From contig CM038052.1 of assembly GCA_021397845.1 (NCBI GenBank), forward strand, positions 48,568,949 to 48,632,948: a DNA stretch of 64,000 bases. Direction: 5' to 3'. Source of the DNA: Areca catechu (lineage: Eukaryota; Streptophyta; Magnoliopsida; Arecales; Arecaceae). A program made the position numbers and the translations under genes. Shown here one piece after another: positions 1 through 9,939 of this stretch. The notes under the pieces were generated by a model that did no database searches, was not told the DNA's origin, and saw only the letters and a program-made list of their open reading frames with translations. Each line of letters opens with the position of its first letter. The first letter of the stretch is position 1.

Positions 1-1074
1 CAAATCCAAATCCAACTCCAAAGGAGGCACCAAAAAAATTCAAAAAAAATTCCTTTATGGCCGTCCCAAATTTTTTTGAACTCTTGGTCGGCCAAGAGAG
101 AAGATTTTCTACCTAATCTAGTGGTTGGAGGAGTTTAGTCCCACATGAGAATTTGTACAAGCTTGGAGAAAATTTTAGGTCTATATAATAGACCTCTCTT
201 TGTAACTTTAAAAATCAATGAAGAAAATTATTTTTTGCTATTCTCTTGTGTTGAGTGACCTAGGTTTCTCTTCTTCCGCACTATTCTAAGTGTTGAGCTC
301 CGTGAGGGGGTAATTCGGGTTCCATTGGAGCCTTGAGGAGGTGAGAGATCTCCATCTTTATCCAAAACCCTAGGTTAGCCACTTGAAATTCCAAAACCCT
401 AGCCACCCTTCATTATTTTCAATCCATCAAACCCTAGATCCATCCATCTCCCACGGCCTCTCTCTCTCTACAAGTCCAGGCCGTCCACCTTCATCCAGAT
501 CCAGTCCGGCAACTTCAGATCCAGAGCAAGTTCCAAGGAAAATCACATCAACATCCAGGAGAATCCAGTTTTCAGCAATTTCAATCTTCAAGTTCATCAA
601 CCTGGTAAATCTTTCCCTTGACTCTCTGATTCCATCAATTGTTTTTCTTCTCTTCTAGATCTTGAGTTCAGGAGAAGCCAACCGGCCAAAGGACCAGTAT
701 TGGAGGATCCATTACGAAGATATCTGAATCCGGGATCCAACAATCTGCTCGGGAGAGTTCCTCCACCAAAATCTGTGAAGATCATTGTCTGGTTAGATAA
801 ACCATCTCTTCTCGTTATTTCTGTTCTTTTGAAAGTTCGGAGCGAAACCCTAGGTCTGGGAGTTTCTCAACCCCCAGCGATCCGTTGCTTCTGAACTACT
901 CTGATAATTTAGTTTCCTTAAAATTGTGCTTTCAATTATCATATTAGTATCTTTCAATGTTAGGTTAACTTTTCTTTGATTTGAAGCCAACTTCTACAAA
1001 CATATAAAAACAATAAAAAAATTAGTTAATCTTAATTTACTTCCGCATCGCATTCCTTTATTTGTTCTGCATCA
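1..1074 (+). mobile_element. Chromovirus LTR, 5'-truncated by the window edge
   Basis: From about position 140 to 1074 this matches the LTRs at 14627-16235 and 21885-23492 nearly base for base, including the stretch around the CTTCCGCA segment at about 275 and the common 3' terminus TTCTGCATCA. The segment before 140 is more diverged but still related. No primer-binding site follows position 1074, so this is either the 3' LTR of an element lying to the left or a solo LTR. It interrupts a Tat-type gypsy element that continues at 1075. The expected 5-bp target duplication on its right would be CCGTG (1075-1079); the left partner is outside the window. Confidence 0.85.
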
Positions 1075-1079
1075 CCGTG

Positions 1080-1235
1080 AAGGTCCCGTCCCCTTAGGAT
1101 AGGATTTTTCTTTTTTTTATACTTGTAATTTCTTTCATTTCTCGATCGGGTCATCCGGCCTGTCGGGGCCCGAAAGATAATGTAATCGGTTCTTCCAGCA
1201 ATGAAATGCATCTTTGTACTCATGGTGTCTCCGTT
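1080..1235 (+). other. Possible 3' end of an antisense extra ORF (Tat element)
   Basis: This stretch resembles 48350-48450, which directly follows the antisense ORF of the larger Tat element: a T-rich tract, TTGTAA, a CTCG...TCGGG block, TGTAA and GCAATGAA in the same order and similar spacing. It is therefore probably the transcription end region of the same antisense ORF, with the coding part lying left of the chromovirus LTR. The resemblance is short and was judged by eye. Confidence 0.35.
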
Positions 1236-1429
1236 GTCTGCAATGTGGAATGTCCCCTCTCTCCCTTCTTCTCCCTTTCTTTGCTACTTCTTTCTTTTCG
1301 ATGAAGGGAGGTCCGAGATGGGAGTCAGGAACTTCGACTGGCACCGACCCGGTGTCGAGCTTAAGGTCATGTTGGTGAAGGATGTTGACCTTGGACTCAG
1401 CTGCTTTGAGACATGATCCAGCAGTCGCC

Positions 1430-1890
1430 ATCTCAGAGCTGGGCTCGGGGGCATTGGAGGCTTAGATCCTTGGTGCTGGAAGTTTGGGTCTTGAACCTTA
1501 GTGTCTCGGAGCTAGTCTCGAGGACGTTGACGCTTAAGAAGTGCAGGACTAGAAATATGAGTTCTAGGCCTTGGCGTTTTGGAGTTGGGCTCGGAGGCAC
1601 TAAGTGCCTGAGGGTTTCCCAGGTCCTTTGACGGGGAGCTGGGCTTGCTAGTGCTAGAGGGTCGTCCGGTCTTTGAGGCCGGGGAGCTAGGCTCGCCGGT
1701 GCCTGGGGGCTTCCCAGGTCTTTATGCCAGAAACCTCTTCTCTGGGCTTTGATGCCAGGGAGCTAGGCTCGTCGGTGCCTAGGAGCTTCCCAGGTCTTTG
1801 TGCCAGAGCCCTCTTCTCTAGGCTTTGATGCCGGGGAGCTAGGCTCGCCGGTGCCTGGGGGCTTCCCTGGTCCTTGGTTAGTGACGATGC
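1430..1890. repeat. Degenerate outlying copies of the Tat 48-bp repeat
   Basis: Several diverged copies of a GGAGCTAGGCTCGCCGGTGC core occur between about 1620 and 1860, separated by a CTGGGGGCTTCCCAGGTC segment that replaces the GAGGTCGTCCGGTC segment of the cleaner arrays. They appear to be older or variant members of the tandem-repeat domain lying between pol and the antisense ORF of this element. Confidence 0.55.
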
Positions 1891-1894
1891 TATC

Positions 1895-2300
1895 CAGCCC
1901 AGGGGACCGGAGCTCGAAGGGGTGCCTCGCGGTGGAGGAGGCTGAGCTCGACTCCTGACCACGGGGCCTAATCTCGATGGGTCTGCCTTGGGTGGAAGCT
2001 CATGCTTGGCTCCGGCCTAGGCGTCCCGGGCTTGCGAGAGCGGACCTGGCGGAGGACGGGGCCCGGCTCTGACTGTCATCATGAGGTCGGGCCTGGACAC
2101 GTTGATGATGACGAGATGCGTGGTTCCAAAGCACCCTTGGCTGGAGGTCTGAGCTCCGGTCTTGCGCAAGCATCCTGGAGCTGGGCTCGAAGACGATGGG
2201 AGCTTGAGACGGCACCTGGGAGTTGGGTTCGTAGGTGCGTTGGTTGAGAGAATTCCCTTGAACAGAGATTTGAGCTCCGGTCTTGGGCTGGCATCCTGGA
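1895..2300. repeat. Dispersed module shared by Tat 3' region and Tat LTR
   Basis: The segment with GAGGAGGCTGAGCTCGACTC and the CCTAGGCGTCCCGGGCTTG stretch at about 1930-2060 recurs at about 2900-3060, and again, twice in its first part, inside the 5' LTR at about 6640-6890. The same DNA module is thus present in the LTR and at two places in the internal 3' region, which suggests exchange between LTR and UTR repeats. Confidence 0.6.
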
Positions 2301-2509
2301 GCTGGGCTCGGGGATGGTGATGTTGGAGAGCTACGAGGCTCGGAGGTGCCCTTGGCTAGAGATCTAAGCTCCGGTCTTGAGCAGACGTCCTAGAGCTGGG
2401 CTTGAAGATGTTGTGAACTTGAGATGGCGCCTTGGAGTTGGGCTCGTAGGCGCAGCGATTGAGAGAATTCCCTTGGCCGGAGATCTGAGCTCCGGTCTCG
2501 GGCTGGCGT

Positions 2510-2875
2510 CCTGGAGCTAGGCTCGCCAGTGCCGGAGGTCGTCCGGTCTTTTGATGCCGGGGAGCTGGGCTCACCGGTGCCGGAGGTCGTCCGGTCTTCT
2601 GATGCCGGGGAGCTGGGCTCGCCGGTGCCAGAGGTCGTCCGGTCTTTTGATGCCGGGGAGTTGGGCTCGCCGGTGCTAGAGGTCATCCGATCTTCTGATA
2701 CCGGGGAGCTGGGCTCGCCGGTGCCAGAGGTCGTCCGATCTTTTGATGCCGGGGAGCTGGGCTCGGCGGTGCCGGAGGTCGTCCAGTCTTTTGATGCTGA
2801 GGAGCTGGGCTCGCCGGTGCCGGAGGTCGTCCGGTCTTTTGATGCCGGGGAGCTGGTCTTTTATTGGCGACGATG
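2510..2875. repeat. 48-bp tandem repeat array 1 (about 7 units)
   Basis: About seven units of 48 bp, each containing GGGGAGCTGGGCTCGCCGGT followed by GCCGGAGGTCGTCCGGTC and a TTTTGATGCC-like tail. Because 48 is a multiple of three, several frames on both strands stay open (plus-strand product repeats a 16-residue unit starting PEVVRSFDAGELGSPV), but this is an effect of the repeat and not evidence for a protein. The array lies between integrase and the antisense ORF of the Tat element, the place where Tat and Ogre relatives commonly carry tandem repeats. Confidence 0.9.
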
Positions 2876-3384
2876 CTGTCCAACCCAAGGGACCTGAGCT
2901 CGGAGGGGCGCCTCATGGTGGAGGAGGCTGAGCTCGACTCCTGACCACGGGGCCCGATCTCGAGGGGTCCGCCTTGGGTGGAGGCTCACGCTCGGCTCTG
3001 GCCTAGGCGTCCCGGGCTTGCAGGAGTGAACCTGGCGGAGGACAAGGCCCGGCTTCGGCTATCAGCGTGAGGCCGTTGTGCCATGCTCAGGGACATGGTG
3101 GTTGGAGGACTGGTCTCCGGGGCCTGATGTTCTAAGGTCATGCTTCGGGGATTGTTGTCTTGGAGCTGGGCCCGAAGACGGTAATAGCTGAGACGATTCC
3201 CTCGGCCGGAGATCTGAGCTCCAGTCTTGGGCAGACACCCCGGAGCTAGGCTCGGGGACGTGCGAACTTGAGATGGTGCCTTGGAGCTGGGCTCGGGAGT
3301 GCGTTGTGTGCCTGGGGGCTTCCCAGGTCTTTCGCTGGAGAGTTGGGCTCGTCGGTGCCTGGGGGCTTCCCAGGTCTTTTGTGC

Positions 3385-3755
3385 CGGAGAGCTGGGCTCG
3401 CCGATGCCGGAGGTCGTCCGGTCTTTCGATGCCAGGGAGCTAGGCTCGCCGGTGCCGGAGGTCATCCGGTCTTTTGATGCCGGGGAGCTGGGCTCGCCGG
3501 TGCCGGAGGTCATCCGGTCTTTTGATGTCGGGGAGCTGGGCTCGCCGGTGCCGGAGGTTGTCCGATCTTTTGATGCCGGGGAGCTGGGCTTGCCGGTGCC
3601 GGAGGTCGTCCAGTCTTCTGATGCTGGGGAGCTGGGCTCGCCGGTGCCGGAGGTCGTCCGGTCTTCTGATGCCGGGGAGCTGGGCTCGCTGGTGCCGGAG
3701 GTCGTTCGGTCTTCTGATGACAGTGAGCTGGGCTCACCGGTGCCTGGGAGCTTCC
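3385..3755. repeat. 48-bp tandem repeat array 2 (about 7 units)
   Basis: A second run of about seven units of the same 48-bp repeat as at 2510-2875, separated from it by about 500 bp containing the dispersed LTR-like module. Units differ by scattered substitutions, mainly transitions. The array ends near 3755, close to the integrase remnant that starts at about 3835. Confidence 0.9.
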
Positions 3756-3834
3756 CAGGTCTTTTGATTCCTGCAAGGCAGATAAACCGTTGCACAGGAA
3801 AAGGACTTTTATTGCAAATGGAGGGAGAACTTAC

Positions 3835-4265
3835 ATGTTGGTAGTAACTCCGCGGATCACAAGTGTCCCATGTCCACGGGGAGTCTGGTTCCATCCAGGT
3901 CCTCGAGATAGTGGGCTCTTTGCAGGAGGGCCTCGGCCACTTTATAGGGGCCTTCCCCATTTGGCGGGGGTTTACCGCACTCTCTGGGTTGTGACGCCTC
4001 AGCTTCGCAGAACACCAGGTTGCCGGGTCAGAAGATCTTCAACCTCATCCGAGCGCTATGATGCCGGGCGACCCGTTACCAGTATGCTGCCATCCAAGGT
4101 CAGGCTTTGACCCTCATTTCTTCGAGGAGGTCTTGGTTGAGGGGGTGCGCCGAGCTCAACTGGGATCACTATCTCCATGCCGAAGATGAGGTTGAATGGC
4201 ACTTTGCCCGTGGCCGCTCTGGGCGCTGTGTGGCAGGCTCACAGGATGCTCGGGAGCTTTTCCGC
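3835..4265 (-). pseudogene. Tat integrase C-terminal fragment
   Basis: Minus-strand translation aligns with the end of the integrase of the larger Tat element (53434-52859). Visible matching landmarks are the GKVPFNLIF motif (about 4190-4220) and the stretch reading ...NWEGPYKV... in the relative (here about 3930-3960). The frame is broken by shifts and stops. Its upstream end at about 4265 runs straight into the gag C-terminus, marking a deletion that removed protease, reverse transcriptase, both RNase H domains and the integrase catalytic core. Confidence 0.75.
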
Positions 4266-5258
4266 TCCTTGCCCCCCCAGGCCTTCTCGGAGGCGCACCC
4301 AGTCCCCCAGTGTATCATCCCCACCAGCTTCTCGGTAGGGCGATTGTCGATCGCTGGGACTGGTGGATGGGCAACGAGTGCCTGGGATTCTAACTGGGAT
4401 CTGCCCCCCACATACCTTCTGAGGTAGCCTCTCTTGATGAGCTCCTTAATCTCCCACTTGAGGTCGCAGCATTCCTCGGTGTCGTGACCGTGGTCGCGGT
4501 GGAAGTGACAGTACTTTGACTTGTCATGGGTAGCAGACGGGTTCAATGGCAATGGGCGTCGCAAATAGGTCTCGCCCTCGACCTCCATGAGGATCTATGT
4601 CCTCGGTGCGAGGAGAGGGGTGTAGGCCTCCGCAGGAATAGGTGTCCCCCTCGGTCTTGGCCGATCCCTTCGGAAGCTTTGAGCTTGGGGTGTTGGCTTC
4701 TGCACCCCTGGCCCTTCGGCAGGCGCGGGCCTCTTTTGTGGCCTCCCGTCTAGCTCCCACCGGGTACGATCCAACTCCTCGGCACGGATGTACTTCTGAG
4801 CACGGATGAGGAGCTCGGAGTAAGATATCGGAGGCTTTTTGTCGAGCGAGTACGTCAAGCAGGAAGTCTTGAGCCCTCGCTTCGAGGCGGGAGAACCATA
4901 CTCGAGCCACCTTCCGGAGAGTGGTGGGGAAGGCGACGCACAGCAAAGCATCTGTGGCTCCCTGGACCCTCATGAGGGCTCGATAGCTTTCCAGGTGTTC
5001 CAGGGGGTCTGTGGTCCCGTCGTAAGGGTCCACCTGCAGCATCCGGAACTGGTGCAGGATCCGCTCCGCTTGGATTTCTTGGAAGAATGGGGGATGGGCG
5101 TCGTAGCCCGCTAGCTCACTAGTAGAGCCCGGCATGCTGGCGAACCAGCGATCGAACTTCGCCAGCTTGCGTTCATGCTCCTCTAGGCACCTACCCGTCG
5201 CGCGCTTGGCGGTTTCATCGGTGGACCCCTCCATCGAAGGAGACGGAGAAGGTGACAT
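4266..5258 (-). pseudogene. Tat gag polyprotein (fused to integrase remnant)
   Basis: The start codon is at 5256-5258 and the product begins MSPSPSPSMEG. The N-terminal 140 residues match the retrotransposon gag core (PYDGTTDPLEHLESYRALM and an ATLRKVARVWFSRLE-like helix). A frameshift near 4590 moves into a second frame that holds the zinc finger CHFHRDHGHDTEEC, the form typical of Tat-lineage gag, followed by KELIKRGYLRRYV. The protein would package element RNA in cytoplasmic particles. It is non-functional here because of the frameshift and the downstream deletion. The paralogue at 57826-56590 shows the same order. Confidence 0.85.
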
Positions 5259-5787
5259 GGATGCGCGACACCCATGGCAGGGGGTCTTACTTTTCCTGCC
5301 TCGGCGAGGTCTGGGTGCTTCCCACCCGAGGTTTCGTGAGCGGCTCTCTCTGTCAGCAGAGTCGGCTCGTTATCTTTTCATCGGAGCTTGATGGCTGCCT
5401 CGGTTGTCAGTGGTGGCCCGTGGCTGCGACGACCTTCCTCGGGAAGAGTGCAGGCTATGTTAGGGAGTTACGACATGGGCCGCCGGGGTCCCTAACCACT
5501 GGTGGGCAGCCACAGACTGGTACCGGAGCTGAAGTTGGCGCACTGCCATGGCAAGAACTTGCATCTGTTGGGCGAGTGCTACCAGCTGGGCCTCTGGTGG
5601 AGGCGAGATAACCGGGGTAGGCACTTCTGTCTCCAGTCCGTGCAGGTTCCCCCGGGAAGGGGATGCCTCCACATGGCTGGGAGAAGCTTTTCTTGTCCAG
5701 GTGGTCGCCATCCTCCCTGCAGTCTAACTAGGCGGGGCTTGGGCTGGATCGAGTGTCGTTCTGCCCCCCCTTCCTAATGAGCCAATC
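5259..5787 (-). other. Tat 5' leader with candidate primer-binding site
   Basis: This is the untranslated leader between the 5' LTR end (5788) and gag. Immediately beside the LTR the minus strand reads ATTGGCTCATTAGGAAGG (about 5769-5786), the position expected for a primer-binding site. The other Tat element has a related TTAGCACACCAGGTAAGG at the same place. No tRNA could be assigned from memory with confidence, so the primer is left open. Confidence 0.55.
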
Positions 5788-7026
5788 TGTTGCCACCCAG
5801 ATCGTCGTGGCCCGTAGCTGCTGATGGCGTCGGGTGGGTCGTGATCGCCTGCTTGGTAATGCCTCCGGTGCCTCGGGACCTATAAGGAAGCAACATTAGT
5901 GACCCGGGTCGGGGATTCCGGCGGGGGCACTCCGACGGTCAAGTCAGTAGCGATCCAAGAGAACAGGTCCTCCTGGTCGAGCCCCTCTGGATGAGCTCCA
6001 TGCTAAGAGGAGTGAATATAGTGTGAGTGGAAGATGAGGACGAGCTGGGAATGGTGTTGGCCGAGGTGGTCTTGCCCTCCTCTCTGGCCTTCTTCCCTTG
6101 TGTCACTCTAGTTCCTCTCTTCAATTGAGAGTATGATATGAATCTCTCTCCTTGAGGTTAGATGCCGATACCTTTTTGCTTAGTTTTTTAGCGAGAGTTT
6201 CTACCTTGGTTTACTTTGGGATCTCCCCCTGCTGTCGTGTGTGGCTAGGTACCATGACGTGGACGTGACGTCTCTCCTATTATGACAGTCAGGGAAGCCT
6301 CTATAGATTTCTGACATTCCTTCCGCTTATCCCTCTCCTGGGAGTCTGTCAGGATCTCGATTGGCGGGCCGCCAGTCTTGGGATCCATGCTCTCCGGTAG
6401 GGTCTTTTCTTCTGTTGTATGGCAGATCGGTGAAAGCTATGGTGCCTTGATTGCGGCATGGTTGGTGTCATACGGCCCTCGAGAGCATTGCCACTGTCCT
6501 TGGAGGAGAGGTAGGGCTCCCTTGGCGGCCAGCATATTGGCTTGAACAAGGGGCCAAGTTGGAGAGGCAGGGCCTGTCTGCGGTAGACTCGCCTGGGTGC
6601 TGCTCGGCAGGACGGAGATAGACCGAGCTCGGTCACGGAGGGGCGCCTCGTGGCGGAGGAGGCTGAGCTCGACTCCTGACCACGGGGCCCGACCTCAGAC
6701 GAGCTCGGTGCCGGGGTGCCACCTAGCCTAAGGGACCTGAGCTCAGAGGGGCGCCTCATGGTGGAGGAGGCTGAGCTCGACTCCTGACCACAGGGCTCGA
6801 TCTCGAGGGGTCTGCTTTAGGTGGGAACTCGGACTCGGCTCTGGCCTAGGTGTTCCGGGCTTGTGGGAACGGACATGGCAGAGGACGGAGCTTGTCTTCG
6901 GCGAGCAGAGGTGTTGCTTCAGAAAGCTCAGCTCGGCAAAGGTGCTCATGTTGAAAGCTTGTCGTGGCATTTGATGGGGACTCCACGTCCGCTGCCTCGT
7001 GCCACGTCAGTGTTCTGGCCACATCA
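5788..7026 (-). repeat. Tat element 5' LTR
   Basis: The 1239-bp LTR begins TGTTGCC at 5788 and ends CCACATCA at 7026 on the plus strand (minus-strand TG...CA). Its first 170 bases match the LTR starts at 35037 and 58382 of the larger Tat element, and its last 25 bases match their end (CACGTCAG...CACATCA). It holds two partial copies of the module seen at 1895-2300. Its right flank is a copia 3' UTR, so the Tat element inserted into copia DNA. Confidence 0.75.
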
Positions 7027-7387
7027 AAATCTATTCTAGCTCTGATACACCTTTTGAACACCTCATATAAGTATATAATTCTGATACATTTTAATTATAG
7101 CTCTGATACATTATAGTTATAGCTTTGATACATTGGAACTATATGAATTGAACTCATTCCTATAGATATATCTATAGCTTTGATACATTAAAACTATGTG
7201 AATTAAATTTTTTCTTATATATATAGCTCTGATATATTGTAGATGAGTTTTTGCTCTTGATAATCATTTTAATTTAGCTTTGATACTTATTATCATTAGC
7301 TCTAATATTGATAGTCAAATACTTTGAAACTTTTTGCAAATCTTTTGAGCTTACAATATGTATATACTTAAAGGTTTTGTCATCATC
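7027..7387 (+). repeat. Copia 3' UTR with repeated tRNA-iMet-like decamers
   Basis: AT-rich non-coding segment with at least six copies of GCTCTGATAC or GCTTTGATAC (7039, 7100, 7122, 7177, 7226 as GCTCTGATAT, 7277) and several more degenerate ones, up to about 7310. It lies directly before a polypurine tract and an LTR start, so it is the 3' UTR of a plus-strand copia element. The decamer equals the 3' end of plant initiator tRNA-Met without the terminal CA and is complementary to the primer-binding site TGGTATCAGAGC used by the copia elements here. Confidence 0.7.
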
Positions 7388-7400
7388 AAAAAAAAAGAGA
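7388..7400 (+). other. Polypurine tract of plus-strand copia remnant
   Basis: AAAAAAAAAGAGA lies just upstream of the LTR start TGTTGACTC at 7402. CATCATCAAA precedes it, as it also does, on the minus strand, at the polypurine tracts near 11600 and 30640. Confidence 0.8.
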
Positions 7401-7401
7401 T

Positions 7402-7715
7402 TGTTGACTCATATTTTGATTTTGATGAATAACAAAATACTTAAATATATTTGAGTACTAATTATGTGTTAAAAGTATTTTTATCAGAATAAGGCACTCA
7501 TCAAAGCTATACTATGTTGAAGAATTTAAATGCTTGTCAAATTATTGAAAAAGTTATCCAAATTAATGAAAATTCAAGTTATATGGACTTTGGCACATAA
7601 GAATGACTTTGAAGGACTCAAGTTTTGAATTTGGACAAGTTTCAGTAAAGTTTTAGCCAAGTATCAACTCATGAAGATCAAGTATCAACTCAAGGTGTTA
7701 ACTCACAAAACCCTG
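7402..7715 (+). repeat. Truncated copia LTR, plus orientation
   Basis: The segment starts TGTTGACTC and continues with TTTTGATTTTGATGAAT, like the inner ends of the copia LTRs at 29203-34593 read in their sense direction. Near 7660-7705 it has CAAGTATCAACTCATGAAGA-type repeats that match the repeated motif of that family. It stops at about 7715, where minus-strand copia protease sequence begins, so the junction joins two copia fragments in opposite orientation. The exact join point was not resolved. Confidence 0.7.
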
Positions 7716-8140
7716 AGTGGATTGGAACTATTTGTCATGGCAAGATCGTTAAGGTCTACCACATAAATGTTTCCAAGTTTATATCCAATGAACTTATTAC
7801 TAGAATCAAGAGAGTTTGTTACAATACACATAGATGATTCAAAGAAAACCTTGAAGCCTTTATCACATAATTGACTGATACTTAACAAATTATGCTTCAA
7901 TTTATCTACTAGCAATACATTTTTAATAAAAGTACAGGGGGTTATCTTGATCTTACCGATTCTGATTATTTTCTCCTTGCCATTATCTCCAAAAGTAACC
8001 ATACCTCCATCTTTCATTTCCAGGATGATAAGTTGATCCTTGTCACCTGTCATATGCCTTGAACAACCACTATCAAGATACCATCCTGTCTTCAATTTTT
8101 GGGCTGCAAGACATTTCTGCAAGATAATCAAAAAGTTCAT
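7715..8140 (-). pseudogene. Copia protease and start of GAG-pre-integrase
   Basis: On the minus strand the sequence following the second gag zinc knuckle reads WYLDSGCSRHMTG, the aspartic protease active site of Ty1/copia polyproteins, then VTFGDNGK and LLSISQLCDKG, which are usual landmarks leading into the integrase zinc domain. It breaks off near VVDLNDLAMTN at about 7725. Integrase, reverse transcriptase and RNase H are missing. The protease would cleave Gag-Pol in the virus-like particle. This fragment continues from the gag at 8211-9728. Confidence 0.9.
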
Positions 8141-8210
8141 TTAGGTACCCAAGCTAACTTAGGTCCTTGCAGGTTAGCAGAGGTGGTTCTTTTGGGAACC
8201 CAAATTTTCT

Positions 8211-9728
8211 TTACTCTACTTTTGACATTTCTAAAGTATTACATTCAAAAGCTTTATGTCCTAACCCTTTGCATGCTAAACATTCAACTCTAGAATTCTG
8301 CACAGATGTAGATTTTGAAATTCTAGATGTTGATGCATGAGATGCAGATATAAAAGATTTTCTATTTGAGCTCTTAGGAATATACAATGTAGTTTTTGAA
8401 GTAGAAGCAGAACCATTTGTTGCAAAAGCCTTTTGAGATGTAAATTTTGGAACATAAGCTTTTGGTTTCACAAAAGTAGTTGCTGAAATACCATTTGAAA
8501 TTGAAGAATTAAAATTGATTCCAGCTTTATTACTAAAAAATCTTTGTTGTTTTAGGATCAACTCAAGCTTGTTAGAAGATAATGTAAGTTTTTCAACAAG
8601 TGGCTTGAGTTTTTCAACCTCCTTTTTCAAATCATTATTTTCATTAGTCAAAGCTTTGTTTTTGTCTAGACATGCATTATTCTCAATTTTCAAAGCTTTG
8701 TACTTTTCAGAAAAGACATGTAAATCTTTTTACAATAAGTTATTCTTTTCTGAAATCTCTTCTTTTTCTCTTAGTAAAGAATCATTGACATTCTTTAAAC
8801 TTTTAATCTTTACTCCAGCCTTTTTGAATTCACATAATAAGTCATGAAAAGTAGAATTCCATTCATCAAATGTAAATTCAGTTTGAGCATTAGAGGATGT
8901 TACCTCATCTTCGAGATCCATTAAACATAAGTTCGCTGTTTTCTTGGTCACTTCTTCTTCTGTTGAGGTGGATTCCTTGCTATCGCTCCATGTGGGAACC
9001 ATCACCTTCTTTTTCTTTTTCTTAAAGAATTTCTTTAATAATGGACAATCTGGATGAATGTGCCCTGGTTTCTTACATTCATAGCATGTGGGCACTTGAT
9101 CTTTATCTTTTTCTTTATCCTTGTCCTTGTCCTTGGAGTGCTCTCCTCGTTTATGAAATTTTTTATTAAATCTCCCTTTCTTCTTTTCCTTAAACCTTCT
9201 AAATCTCCTGACAACCATTGCGATATCTTCAGTTCTATGCTGCATGGCCAATTTGTGAGTGATGAGAGAACCCATTAGTTCATCTAGAGATAATGTGTTT
9301 AAATCTTTCGCTTCCTAGATGGCAGTCACTTTGGGGTCCTATTTATCCGGAAGTGATCTTACGATCTTCTGTACTAAGTTAGAATTTGAGTAAACCCTGC
9401 AAAGACTTTTCAAACCATTAATAATATCTGTAAATCGAGTAAACATGGAAAATATGGTTTCAGTAGATTCCATTTTAAAAAATTCATAACTATGTACAAG
9501 AAGATTTATTTTCGAAGTCTTCACTTGGAAAGTTTCTTCATGGGTCACTTCGCATTTATCCCAAATTTTCTTTGCTGAAGAGCAAGTGGAAATTCGATTG
9601 AACTCGTTGGCATTCAAAGCACAGTACAATAGATTCATTGCTTTGGCATTTAATTCCCCTGACATCATGTCATGTTCATCCCAGTCCTTTTCAGGCTTTG
9701 GGATATCTATGCCATTAATTTTAATCAT
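8211..9728 (-). pseudogene. Copia (SIRE-like) gag
   Basis: The minus-strand product starts with a UBN2-type gag core (9728-9339; landmarks KAMNLLYCAL and IWDKCEVTHE, ending in SLPDK). The next frame (9275-8730) holds a basic stretch and zinc knuckle CYECKKPGHIHPDC. A long coiled-coil follows (about 8850-8500), then a second knuckle CLACKGLGHKAFEC at about 8250. Stops and frame changes separate the three pieces. A gag this long with two knuckles and a coiled-coil, plus 1.65-kb LTRs and a third ORF, is characteristic of the SIRE/Maximus branch; that lineage label is inference. Confidence 0.85.
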
Positions 9729-9926
9729 GGGAATATGTGGTCCTTTTAGAATGACCTTCTATAATTGAAAATTAATAGCTTGAATATAGATTTTTATTCT
9801 AACTTTCTAGTAAGAATAATTATTGCTAGTTAAGAGTAGAGGTCTATTAGTAGATTGGCTTTGGGCCAAGGATGTACTTATGGGATAAGCCATTAATATT
9901 TACTCTAAATGTATTCATAGACATTA

Positions 9927-9937
9927 CTCTGATACCA
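9927..9937 (-). other. Copia primer-binding site (tRNA-iMet)
   Basis: The minus strand reads TGGTATCAGAG, complementary to the 3' end of plant initiator tRNA-Met, two bases inside the LTR end at 9940. It shows that the LTR at 9940-11592 acts as the 5' LTR for the gag-protease fragment to its left. Confidence 0.9.
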
Positions 9938-9939
9938 GT

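Larger units (their letters stand above)
1075..7026 (-). mobile_element. Tat-lineage Ty3/gypsy element, internally deleted
   Basis: Read on the minus strand the order is 5' LTR (7026-5788), leader, gag (5258 to about 4266), the C-terminal end of integrase (about 4265-3835), a long tandem-repeat region (about 3780-1430) and a tail resembling the end of an antisense ORF (about 1235-1080). Protease, reverse transcriptase, RNase H and most of integrase are absent, with gag fused directly to integrase at about 4265. The 3' LTR is not seen and is presumably left of the chromovirus LTR at 1-1074. The assignment rests on gag with a C-x-F-H-R-D-H-G-H-D zinc finger and on similarity to the fuller Tat element at 35037-61369. 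Confidence 0.75.

Noticed and set aside
2529..2897. Long open frames on both strands with repeated PEVVRSFDAGELGSPV
   Set aside because: Explained by a 48-bp tandem repeat whose length is a multiple of three; frames on both strands and in several phases are open at the same place, and there is no conserved domain.
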